From CAIOYC01 sp038327995 (GTDB lineage Bacteria; Pseudomonadota; Alphaproteobacteria; Caulobacterales; Caulobacteraceae), in NCBI GenBank assembly GCA_038327995.1, contig JBBQLP010000023.1, forward strand, positions 1-42,594: a DNA stretch of 42,594 bases, read 5' to 3'. The notes below the pieces were generated by a model that was not told the DNA's origin, did not search any database, and was given only the letters and a program-made list of their open reading frames with translations. Below, in pieces: positions 34,598 to 42,594 of this stretch. Position 1 is the first letter of the stretch, and each line of letters starts with the position of its first letter. Made by a program: the position numbers and the translations under genes.

Positions 34598-34683
34598 CCG
34601 TCATGCTCGGGCTTGTCCCGAACATCCATGCCGCTATCGCCGCTGAGGCCGATGGACCCTCGGGACAAGCCCGAGGGTGACGG
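34598..34683. repeat. Long intergenic inverted repeat (REP/ERIC-like element)
   Basis: A 16-base arm CTCGGGCTTGTCCCGA at 34606-34621 pairs perfectly with TCGGGACAAGCCCGAG at 34660-34675. The outer CCGTCA/TGACGG adds six pairs after a two-base mismatch, and inner TCCAT/ATGGA extends it toward a central loop. It lies in the convergent gap between the glycine-zipper and methyltransferase-like genes. This sequence class recurs between genes in many alphaproteobacteria by my recollection. It could act as a transcription or decay barrier. No second copy was noticed in this window. Confidence 0.8.
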
Positions 34684-34706
34684 ACAATAGGGCCGGGTCT
34701 TTGCTT

Positions 34707-35471
34707 CTACCCCGGCTTCCTGAACTTCAGCACCACCTGATCGGTCTTGCCCTTGATCGATGCGTCGAACACGTTGGCAGTGTGCGGGTCCGCCGGGTTG
34801 CGCAGAACGTCGCTCTGGCCTTCAAGCCTGAAGCCCGCAGATTCGACTTCCCTGATGATCACCGCCGGGTCGATCCGGTGCAGCTTCTTCACGTCGGCGT
34901 CCGTGGCGCCGGTCGCGGCCACGTGGTCGATCACCAGATAGGTCCCGCCCGGCTTCAGCGCTGCAAACACCGCCTTGTTGAAGGGACCCATGTCGACCGG
35001 CTTGGGTGCGGGACCGAACGGGATGTGCAGATCGTGATAGTTCTGCGCGGTCCAGAACACGTCGGCAGGCTCTGGGGCGCTGAGGCTGGTTCCCGGCGAA
35101 TAGACCACTGAGACATTAGCATGGCTGGCGGCGAACGGTTCGATGGTCGCCGTCAGCTTGGCCTCGTAGGCCTTCGCCACTTCGGGGACCATGGCGTAGA
35201 CGTGGCCTGTGGAGCCGACGACGCCGGAGAAGATGCGGGTGAAATAGCCGCCGCCGGGCAGGAAATCGATCACCTTGTCTCCCGCCTTGACGCCCGTGAA
35301 GGCGACCAGTTCGGCGGGCTTACGGGCTGCGTCTCGAGCTACGTCCTCGGCAGGACGACCGCTGTCGGCCAGCGTAGCGTTCATGTTGGCGGGGGACGCC
35401 GGGGCCGCGCAAGCGGGGACGGCCAGGGCGGTCGCCATCGCGGCGGCGACTATAAGGGCGAGTTTCTTCAT
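34707..35471 (-). CDS. Exported SAM-methyltransferase-like protein
   Basis: A 254-residue protein with a signal peptide (LALIVAAAMATALAVPACA, cleavage near APA). The mature part has a class I methyltransferase fold with VIDFLPGGGYFTRIFSGVVGSTGHVYAM as motif I and FAALKPGGTYLVIDHVA as the post-II strand. The glycine loop is unusual (LPGGGYF instead of xGxGxG). Since SAM is not thought to be present in the periplasm, the activity is unclear. Similar exported homologues exist. GGAG lies upstream of the ATG. The gene is convergent with the glycine-zipper gene and divergent from the bifunctional enzyme gene. Confidence 0.82.
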   Translation of the reverse strand: MKKLALIVAAAMATALAVPACAAPASPANMNATLADSGRPAEDVARDAARKPAELVAFTGVKAGDKVIDFLPGGGYFTRIFSGVVGSTGHVYAMVPEVAKAYEAKLTATIEPFAASHANVSVVYSPGTSLSAPEPADVFWTAQNYHDLHIPFGPAPKPVDMGPFNKAVFAALKPGGTYLVIDHVAATGATDADVKKLHRIDPAVIIREVESAGFRLEGQSDVLRNPADPHTANVFDASIKGKTDQVVLKFRKPG

Positions 35472-35637
35472 GGTCGGTCTCCAGGGTTTTGCAGTAGCTT
35501 AGCAGAGCGTTCCGCCCTTCGCATCTTCTGTCGCCGCCACCCCTTTCGCAGATTGGGTAGGGGCGGCTCTGGACTTACGTGGCGTGAGGGCTGAAACCTT
35601 CGCGCAAAGCCGCATCAGAGCCACGCAGGGAGCCTCC

Positions 35638-37719
<2,082 letters not shown>

Positions 37720-37764
37720 GACGAAGGGCGCGCCGGACGAACCAGCGCGGCTTCCGCAGATACG

Positions 37765-37799
37765 AAAAAGGGCGTCTCTTGCACCAGCCGGAGACGCCC
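37765..37799 (-). terminator. Rho-independent terminator of the etf operon
   Basis: GGGCGTCTC at 37770-37778 pairs perfectly with GAGACGCCC at 37791-37799. On the minus strand the stem is followed by CTTTTTC, giving an intrinsic terminator 25 bases past the etfA stop. On the plus strand only ATTTG follows, so it may also help end the bifunctional enzyme transcript. Confidence 0.85.
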
Positions 37800-37824
37800 G
37801 ATTTGTTTGCGGTGTCTGTGTTGC

Positions 37825-38760
37825 CTACCCCAACGCGGTCATCAGCTCCGGCACCACGACCTTGTAATCACCGACGATGCCGTAGTCCGCGACCTGGAAG
37901 ATCGGGGCGTCGGCGTCCTTGTTGATTGCGACGATGACCTTCGAATCTTTCATCCCGGCGAGGTGCTGGATGGCGCCGGAGATGCCTATGGCGATGTAGA
38001 GGTCCGGAGCCACTACCTTGCCGGTCTGGCCGACCTGATAGTCGTTGGGGGCGTAGCCTGCGTCCACCGCCGCGCGGCTGGCCCCTACCGCGGCGCCGAG
38101 CTTGTCCGCGAGGGGCTCGATCACCTTGTGGAACTCCTCGGCCGAACCCAGCGCCCGACCGCCGGAGACGACGATCTTGGCGCCCGCGAGTTCGGGACGG
38201 TCGGACTTGACCACTTCCTCCGAGACGAATGTCGCCTCTCGGGCTCCCGCCGTTCCCCCACCCACCTTCTCGACCGCCGCCGAACCGCCGTCACCGACGG
38301 GCTTGAACGCGGTGGGACGAATGGTGATGACCTTCTTGGCGTCGGAGGATTGGACGGTTTCCAGCGCATTGCCTGCATAGATCGGACGCACGAACGTGTC
38401 GGCGCTGACCACCTCGATCACGTCGGTGATCTGGTTCACGTCGAGCTTGGCGGCGATGCGGGGAGAGAAGTTCTTTCCCGACGAGGTGGCGGGCGTCAGG
38501 ATCGCGTCATAGCCCGGCGCCAGCGCGAACACCACGTCGGTGACGGCTTCGGCCAGTTGATGTCCGAGGGCGTCGCTTTCGGCCAGGAGCACCTTGCGTA
38601 CCCCCGCCAGCTTGCCAGCGGCGTCGGCGGCGGCCTGAGCGCCGCTTCCGCACACCAGCACGTCCACATCCGGCGAAAGGCTCATCGCGGCAGTGATGGT
38701 CTTGGCGGTGGTGTCGCGCACGATGGTGTTGTCGTGGTCGGCAATGACGAGGACGGCCAT
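37825..38760 (-). CDS. etfA: Electron transfer flavoprotein subunit alpha
   Basis: FAD-carrying subunit of ETF, which takes electrons from acyl-CoA dehydrogenases and passes them to ETF:ubiquinone oxidoreductase. A 311-residue protein. The C-terminal FAD-binding motif region VVSGGRALGSAEEFHKVIEPLADKLGAAVGASRAAVDAGYAPNDYQVGQTGK and LYIAIGISGAIQHLAGM is typical. Its ATG overlaps the etfB stop by one base (TGATG), so the two are translated together. A terminator follows. Confidence 0.96.
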   Translation of the reverse strand: MAVLVIADHDNTIVRDTTAKTITAAMSLSPDVDVLVCGSGAQAAADAAGKLAGVRKVLLAESDALGHQLAEAVTDVVFALAPGYDAILTPATSSGKNFSPRIAAKLDVNQITDVIEVVSADTFVRPIYAGNALETVQSSDAKKVITIRPTAFKPVGDGGSAAVEKVGGGTAGAREATFVSEEVVKSDRPELAGAKIVVSGGRALGSAEEFHKVIEPLADKLGAAVGASRAAVDAGYAPNDYQVGQTGKVVAPDLYIAIGISGAIQHLAGMKDSKVIVAINKDADAPIFQVADYGIVGDYKVVVPELMTALG

Positions 38761-39509
38761 CAGAGCACTCCCGCTTCGGTCTTTAGTTTCATCACCAGTT
38801 CAGCGGCGTCGGCGACCTTGATCCCGCCCGCGCGCTTGGGTGGTTCGGTCACTTTCAGCACCTTCAGCTTGGCCGAGACGTCGACGCCGTAGTCGGCGGC
38901 GGTCTTCATGGCGATCTCTTTCTTCTTGGCCTTCATAATGTTGGGCAAGGAGGCATAACGCGGCTCGTTCAGGCGCAGATCTGCGGTAATCACCGCAGGG
39001 AGGCTGACGCTGAGGGTTTGCAAACCGCCGTCAATCTCGCGGGTGACGCTGGCGCTGTCGCCACTGACTTCGATCTTCGAGGCAAAGGTCGCCTGCGGCC
39101 AGTCGAGCAGGGCGGCCAGCATCTGGCCCACCGCATTATTGTCGCCGTCGATGGACTGTTTGCCCATGATAACGAGGCTCGGGCTCTCTTCGGCGATCAC
39201 CGCCTTGAGGAGCTTGGCCACCGCCAGCGGCTCCACGTCGGTGTCGGAAGTGATCAGGATGCCGCGATCCGCGCCCATGGCGAGGGCGGTGCGGATGGTC
39301 TCCTGCGCCTGCGCTGGGCCGATGGAGACCACCACCACCTCGGTGACGACGCCTTTTTCCTTCAGCCGCACGGCCTCTTCGGTGGCGATCTCGTCGAAGG
39401 GGTTCATCGACATCTTGACGTTGGCGAGGTCGACGCCGGTCTGATCGGGCTTCACCCGCACCTTCACGTTGTAATCGATAACCCGCTTGACCGGGACCAG
39501 GACCTTCAT
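38760..39509 (-). CDS. etfB: Electron transfer flavoprotein subunit beta
   Basis: AMP-binding ETF subunit that contacts the dehydrogenase partner. A 249-residue protein from ATG 39509 (MKVLVPVKRV); the in-frame ATG at 39521 adds four residues and is an alternative. Segments VKMSMNPFDEIATEEAVRLKEKG, ETIRTALAMGADRGILI and LVIMGKQSIDGDNNAVGQMLA are signatures, and LPAVITADLRLNEPRYASLPNIMKAKKK is the recognition-loop region. It is coupled to etfA. Confidence 0.96.
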   Translation of the reverse strand: MKVLVPVKRVIDYNVKVRVKPDQTGVDLANVKMSMNPFDEIATEEAVRLKEKGVVTEVVVVSIGPAQAQETIRTALAMGADRGILITSDTDVEPLAVAKLLKAVIAEESPSLVIMGKQSIDGDNNAVGQMLAALLDWPQATFASKIEVSGDSASVTREIDGGLQTLSVSLPAVITADLRLNEPRYASLPNIMKAKKKEIAMKTAADYGVDVSAKLKVLKVTEPPKRAGGIKVADAAELVMKLKTEAGVL

Positions 39510-39691
39510 GCGCAGGGACATCCTTGATCTGATGGGCGCGCACGGCGTTAGCGACCGGCGCGGCGCGGCTTTGATCCGCCGCCTTACTGGCTCTTGAAAG
39601 GCAAGGCGTCCGGCGCGTCAAGAGGCCCTTCTTGCGGGCGTGAAGAGGGTGCACGCTTGCGGCCCGCGCGGCGCCTCGGCATAGAGGCCCG

Positions 39692-39901
39692 ATGGGTCGT
39701 TTCATTCACCGGGTCATGTGGGTCTTTCTGGGCCTGTTCGGCCTCGCCGCCGTCACTGTGATCGTCTATCAGCTCCTTTATACCGGGCCGGAGCAGCGTT
39801 GCCTGCAAGCTCACCACTGGTGGGATTCGGGCCAGAGAGTGTGCGGTACGCCAATTTCCCTGCCGCTAATCACCGGCAAGGCGAACAAGCCACGGCCTTA
39901 G
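39692..39901 (+). CDS. Small membrane-anchored protein, unknown function
   Basis: A 69-residue protein with one N-terminal hydrophobic helix (VMWVFLGLFGLAAVTVIVYQLLY) and a small tail with two Cys (RCLQAHHWWDSGQRVC). AGAGG lies just before the ATG. It ends two bases before the convergent adenosyltransferase gene. A spaced Cys pair might form a disulfide in the periplasm. No domain is recognised. Confidence 0.65.
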   Translation: MGRFIHRVMWVFLGLFGLAAVTVIVYQLLYTGPEQRCLQAHHWWDSGQRVCGTPISLPLITGKANKPRP

Positions 39902-39903
39902 GT

Positions 39904-40482
39904 CTATCGCGTCCCGCCCGGCGTCCATAGGATATCGCCCTCCGTCCGGTTGGCGTAGCGCGCGGCGACGAACAACAGATCCGATAGCCGGTTCAGGTAT
40001 TTGATGGCGGCGGCGCTGACTACCTCGTTCGGCTCATCCGCCAGACGCACGGCGATCCGCTCGGCCCGGCGACAGACCGTGCGCGCCAGATGCAGATGCG
40101 TCGCCAGCGCCGTTCCGGCGGGCAGGATGAAGCTGGTTAGGGGAGACAAGTCCGCATTCAGCGCGTCGATCTCCCTCTCCAGCCGTTCCACCTGCGGTTC
40201 AATGATACGCAGCGCTTCCCAGCCCAGGGGTTTGCCGGGCCGCTCGGGGGTGGCGAGGTCCGCGCCAAGATCGAACAGTTCGTTCTGGATGCGCGCCAGC
40301 ATGGGGTCGAGCATCGTCTCCCCCACTGAATGCAGTCTAACCATGCCGACGCAGGCATTGGTCTCGTCCACGGCTCCATAGGCCTCGACCCGCAGGTCAT
40401 GCTTTCGAACTGGCTCGCCGGTGGCGAGGCTGGTGCCGCCCTTGTCGCCGGTGCGGGTATAGATGCGGTTCAGCGTGACCAT
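39904..40482 (-). CDS. ATP:cob(I)alamin adenosyltransferase (PduO type)
   Basis: Forms adenosylcobalamin from cobalamin and ATP. A 192-residue protein from ATG 40482; the longer frame to 40554 overlaps the HIG1 gene. TRTGDKGGTSL is at 9-19, and the C-terminal MRTVCRRAERIAV-like region has RTVCRRAERIAVRLA. The pairing of this gene with a small twin-TM protein and etf genes is common in alphaproteobacteria. No AdoCbl-dependent enzyme was seen nearby. It follows the HIG1 gene by 22 bases, so one transcript is likely. Confidence 0.94.
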   Translation of the reverse strand: MVTLNRIYTRTGDKGGTSLATGEPVRKHDLRVEAYGAVDETNACVGMVRLHSVGETMLDPMLARIQNELFDLGADLATPERPGKPLGWEALRIIEPQVERLEREIDALNADLSPLTSFILPAGTALATHLHLARTVCRRAERIAVRLADEPNEVVSAAAIKYLNRLSDLLFVAARYANRTEGDILWTPGGTR

Positions 40483-40504
40483 GCGGCTTCCCGGCTTGGG
40501 CGTG

Positions 40505-40705
40505 TCAGTGCGAGGCCTTGTAGATGAAGCCGAGGGTAATGATGCCGATCGCAACCGCTTGCGTCATCACCCGGTAGCGCATGAACTTGTTGGAGTTGGC
40601 GCGCCCGTATTCGCCCCCGCGCATCACGGCATAGAACCCCATGAACAGGGTCGCGAGAACGGCGAGCAGGGCGGCCGGGATTGCGATGTTGAAGAACAGG
40701 TCCAT
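40505..40705 (-). CDS. Twin transmembrane protein (HIG1-domain type)
   Basis: A 66-residue inner-membrane protein with two hydrophobic helices (about 6-26 and 48-62) joined by a basic loop with GGEYGRANSNKFMRYRVMTQA, the HIG1 pattern. Mitochondrial HIG1 proteins associate with cytochrome oxidase, but bacterial roles are unknown. It is the first gene of the run leading to the adenosyltransferase. Confidence 0.9.
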   Translation of the reverse strand: MDLFFNIAIPAALLAVLATLFMGFYAVMRGGEYGRANSNKFMRYRVMTQAVAIGIITLGFIYKASH

Positions 40706-40808
40706 AGCGAAGATTTAGGCGCGACAGACACGATGCGCCAGTCCCGCCTGTCGGCGTGACCAACGCATCCGCATCTTCGTTCAATTCTCTTGCGCGTTTG
40801 AATGCGCC

Positions 40809-41168
40809 CTACTTGGTGTGGTGATGGTGCCGGTGGTGCCGCATATGATGGCTCGTGCGGTGGTGGCCCCGGTAATGATGTATGGTTGGCCGGGTCGCCA
40901 TGCGGCGCTCCATCATCGTCCCCGCGTCCACAGCAGGACTCGGGGGCAGAGCGCCGATGGGAGCGCCGGGTTGGCCGGAAACGCTGTTGGGGCCACGGTG
41001 CAGCAGGGCTCCGCTGGACGAGGCGGCACGGGCCGGATCGGTGTCAGTCGCGGCGGTGGTGTCTGCCGCCACCGGGGCGGTGACATTGTTCAATTGCTTG
41101 GATTGCGCCGCGACGACGCCGCTGCCTACCAGAGAGAAGATCGCTGCCGTGATGAGAAGAGGTTTCAT
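40809..41168 (-). CDS. Exported His-rich protein
   Basis: A 119-residue protein from ATG 41168, with CGGAGAATCC just before it. The signal peptide is LLITAAIFSLVGSGVVA, then a low-complexity Ala/Thr/Pro part, and the last 30 residues are very His-rich (HHYRGHHRTSHHMRHHRHHHHTK). The tail would bind Ni, Zn, Cu or Co if exposed. No family is recognised, and no metal transporter is next to it. Confidence 0.75.
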   Translation of the reverse strand: MKPLLITAAIFSLVGSGVVAAQSKQLNNVTAPVAADTTAATDTDPARAASSSGALLHRGPNSVSGQPGAPIGALPPSPAVDAGTMMERRMATRPTIHHYRGHHRTSHHMRHHRHHHHTK

Positions 41169-41275
41169 GGATTCTCCGAACCTTGACTGTTGTCTTCGTC
41201 TCCAACGCTGGACGAGTGATAAGGTTTCTGAACCGACATCCAGCCTCAGCAAACCGCCCCAAAAAATCCGACGGG

Positions 41276-41701
41276 CTACCCGGCGGTAGAAAATGTGGCG
41301 GAAGCCTTTGCGACAGGCTTGTCGTCGGCTGTGACGATCAGATTGGTAAAGCAGAGGGTGCGGCCCGTCTTCGTGAAGACCGTTTCGAACGCCAGCCATT
41401 GGTCGATCTCCGCCCGCCCCATGTACTCGAGTTGCAGGTTGACGGTGACAAGGCCTTTGGGAGGTTCGTGTCCTTGCGACCTCAGCGCCGCCACCAGCGA
41501 AAGCCCCATGGCGTTGTCGGCGAGGGCGGCGATCAGGCCCCCATGCGCCAGTCCACGCGAATTGGTGTGTTCGGGCCTCAATCTGACCCCGAGGATGAGG
41601 CGATCAGGCAAAGTTCGGGCGTAGATCGGCTCCCAAGGATCGGTGACGGGGCTTTTGCGGGTGTGCGGCGAGAAGCCCTCAGGTGGAGCGGGCGCACTCA
41701 T
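41276..41701 (-). CDS. PaaI-type hotdog thioesterase
   Basis: A 141-residue acyl-CoA thioesterase. HGG is at 53-55 within NSRGLAHGGLIAALADNAMG, the typical hotdog helix start, and LVTVNLQLEYMGRAEIDQWLAFE continues the fold. ATG 41701 overlaps the GFA gene stop (ATGA), so it is translated in the same operon. It could remove CoA from stalled acyl intermediates, consistent with the nearby acyl-CoA dehydrogenase. The substrate is not shown. Confidence 0.88.
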   Translation of the reverse strand: MSAPAPPEGFSPHTRKSPVTDPWEPIYARTLPDRLILGVRLRPEHTNSRGLAHGGLIAALADNAMGLSLVAALRSQGHEPPKGLVTVNLQLEYMGRAEIDQWLAFETVFTKTGRTLCFTNLIVTADDKPVAKASATFSTAG

Positions 41702-42087
41702 GGAGTCGTTGGCCAATGGCTGGGCAGACCCACCCAGCCTCGCCGTTGTCGCCCTGCCGCCATGAAAGTCGGGTCCTCCATAGGCGGATCGACGAAACAG
41801 CCGCCAGCAAAGCCTGTGTGGTCCGGCATGAACCCGGTTTTCCAGATCAGCGTCGAACCACATGTTGCACAGAACCAGCGCGTCTGCTGCTTCTCCGGCG
41901 CCAATCTATAGGCGGTAAGCGGTCCAGTGCGGACATAGAGGTTTTCGTACCGAAAATAGACCGACCAACCAAACGCCGAGCCGGTGCGCCGCCTACAATT
42001 GTCGCAGTGGCACACGCCGTTCATCGCTGGCTTTCCCTCAACCTGCACCACACAGGCGCGGCAAGCGCACTCGGCTCGGCGCAGCAT
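41698..42087 (-). CDS. GFA-family (glutathione-dependent formaldehyde-activating fold) protein
   Basis: A 129-residue zinc-binding protein. Cys pairs C7/C9, C26/C28/C31 (CHCDNCRRRTG) and C73/C76 (CATCGS) form the family's zinc sites. It starts at 42087, overlapping the acyl-CoA dehydrogenase stop by one base (TGATG). Most family members are uncharacterised, and formaldehyde activity is documented only for a few. It is the middle gene of acyl-CoA dehydrogenase > GFA > thioesterase. Confidence 0.9.
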   Translation of the reverse strand: MLRRAECACRACVVQVEGKPAMNGVCHCDNCRRRTGSAFGWSVYFRYENLYVRTGPLTAYRLAPEKQQTRWFCATCGSTLIWKTGFMPDHTGFAGGCFVDPPMEDPTFMAAGRQRRGWVGLPSHWPTTP

Positions 42088-42594
42088 CAATTCCGCCCTT
42101 CGTCGAGCAGACGGCGCGCGATCACTTGCGACTGAATTTCGCCTGCCCCCTCGAAGATATTGAGGATCCGAGCGTCGCATAGTATGCGGCTGATCGGATA
42201 TTCCAGCGCAAAGCCGTTGCCGCCGTGGATTTGAAGCGCGTTGTCGGCGGCGGCCCAGGCGACGCGGGCGGCAAGGAGCTTGGCCATGCCCGCTTCGAGG
42301 TCGCAGCGGCGGCCCTCGTCTTTCTCGGCGGCGGCGAAATAGGTAAGCTGGCGCACACCCATGATTTCGGCGGCCATCATCGCGATCTTGTTGTGCACGC
42401 GGGGGAAGGCGAATATCGGCCCGCCGAACTGCTGGCGGGTGAGGGCGTAGGAAAGCCCCGCCTCCATCGCGCCCTGCGCCACGCCGATCGCCCGCGCGGC
42501 GGTCTGGATGCGGGCGGATTCGAAGGTTGCCATGAGCTGTTTGAAGCCCTGGCCTTCCACCCCGCCGAGCAGATTTTCCGCAGGCACAGTGAAG
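42087..42594 (-). CDS. Acyl-CoA dehydrogenase (C-terminal part, cut by window edge)
   Basis: Oxidises acyl-CoA to enoyl-CoA with FAD and gives electrons to ETF. Only the C-terminal 168 or so residues are inside the window, and the frame is open at the edge, so the true start lies beyond 42594. The segments ESARIQTAARAIGVAQGAMEAGLSYALTRQQFGGPI, LQIHGGNGF and RILCDARILNIFEGAGEIQ are standard dehydrogenase C-terminal motifs. Chain-length specificity cannot be judged. The GFA and thioesterase genes follow with overlaps. Confidence 0.94.
   Translation of the reverse strand, partial: FTVPAENLLGGVEGQGFKQLMATFESARIQTAARAIGVAQGAMEAGLSYALTRQQFGGPIFAFPRVHNKIAMMAAEIMGVRQLTYFAAAEKDEGRRCDLEAGMAKLLAARVAWAAADNALQIHGGNGFALEYPISRILCDARILNIFEGAGEIQSQVIARRLLDEGRN

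Noticed and set aside
39584..39682. A possible 32-residue basic minus-strand ORF (MPRRRAGRKRAPSSRPQ...) upstream of etfB
   Set aside because: It has no clear Shine-Dalgarno and no recognised family. Its start lies beside the divergent 39692 gene. It might be real but I cannot support it.

Overview
This is a GC-rich alphaproteobacterial chromosomal window with dense, mostly housekeeping and central-metabolism genes. No rRNA, tRNA, CRISPR array, transposase or phage gene was recognised. Family content (PhaR/PhaA/PhaB, EtfBA with a PduO-type adenosyltransferase and a HIG1-type twin-TM protein, GloB beside a methyltransferase, aroK-aroB next to xerD, RimP-NusA, FtsH near FolP) points to a Caulobacterales-like member, by memory of gene neighbourhoods only. 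The first 4.7 kb (ferredoxin-NADP reductase, RhlE-type helicase, SH3 protein, D-glycerate-type dehydrogenase, small His/Gly/Tyr-rich secreted peptide) looks more sphingomonad-like, so a genomic or assembly junction near 4.67-4.72 kb is possible.

Layout. 1-4.7 kb: fpr end, DEAD-box helicase, SH3 protein, hydroxyacid dehydrogenase, secreted peptide and a clear terminator. 4.7-8.4 kb: a tightly overlapped minus-strand operon, M28 peptidase > thiD > nucleotidyltransferase-like protein > PhzF-like protein, divergent from an ArsR regulator and tandem SRPBCC protein (8.5-9.8 kb). 9.8-14.2 kb: ftsH, DUF3297 protein, VOC protein and folP on the minus strand, interrupted by a plus-strand thioredoxin-reductase-like flavoprotein. 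14.4-17.1 kb: rimP-nusA behind a hairpin with a U-tract that sits 15 bases before the GTG start, then a small secreted protein. 17.1-21.8 kb: CNNM/CBS membrane protein, aroB, aroK, xerD and a periplasmic protein. 21.9-24.6 kb: CoA-ester lyase, TMEM175-like channel and small membrane or hypothetical proteins. 24.6-27.4 kb: phaR divergent from phaA-phaB, with a 14-base perfect palindrome between. 27.5-34.7 kb: secreted protein, gloB, methyltransferase, P-II, flavin monooxygenase, divergent MDR dehydrogenases, glycine-zipper protein and a long intergenic inverted repeat. 34.7-42.6 kb: exported methyltransferase-like protein, bifunctional enoyl-CoA hydratase/3-hydroxyacyl-CoA dehydrogenase, etfA/etfB with a terminator, cobalamin adenosyltransferase, HIG1 protein, His-rich exported protein, thioesterase, GFA-domain protein and an acyl-CoA dehydrogenase cut by the window edge.

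How it works together. The right third is rich in acyl-CoA chemistry: acyl-CoA dehydrogenase passes electrons to EtfAB, the bifunctional enzyme does the next two beta-oxidation steps, thiolase PhaA and reductase PhaB link acetyl-CoA to polyhydroxybutyrate under PhaR, and a malyl-CoA-lyase-type enzyme handles CoA esters. No PHB synthase (phaC) is present here. I found no convincing new multi-gene defence or mobile system. The most unusual items are the rimP leader hairpin, the phaR/phaA palindrome, the unexpected four-gene peptidase-thiD operon, an unannotated 21-residue membrane ORF, an exported SAM-methyltransferase-like protein and a dehydrogenase with an altered catalytic-Glu position.
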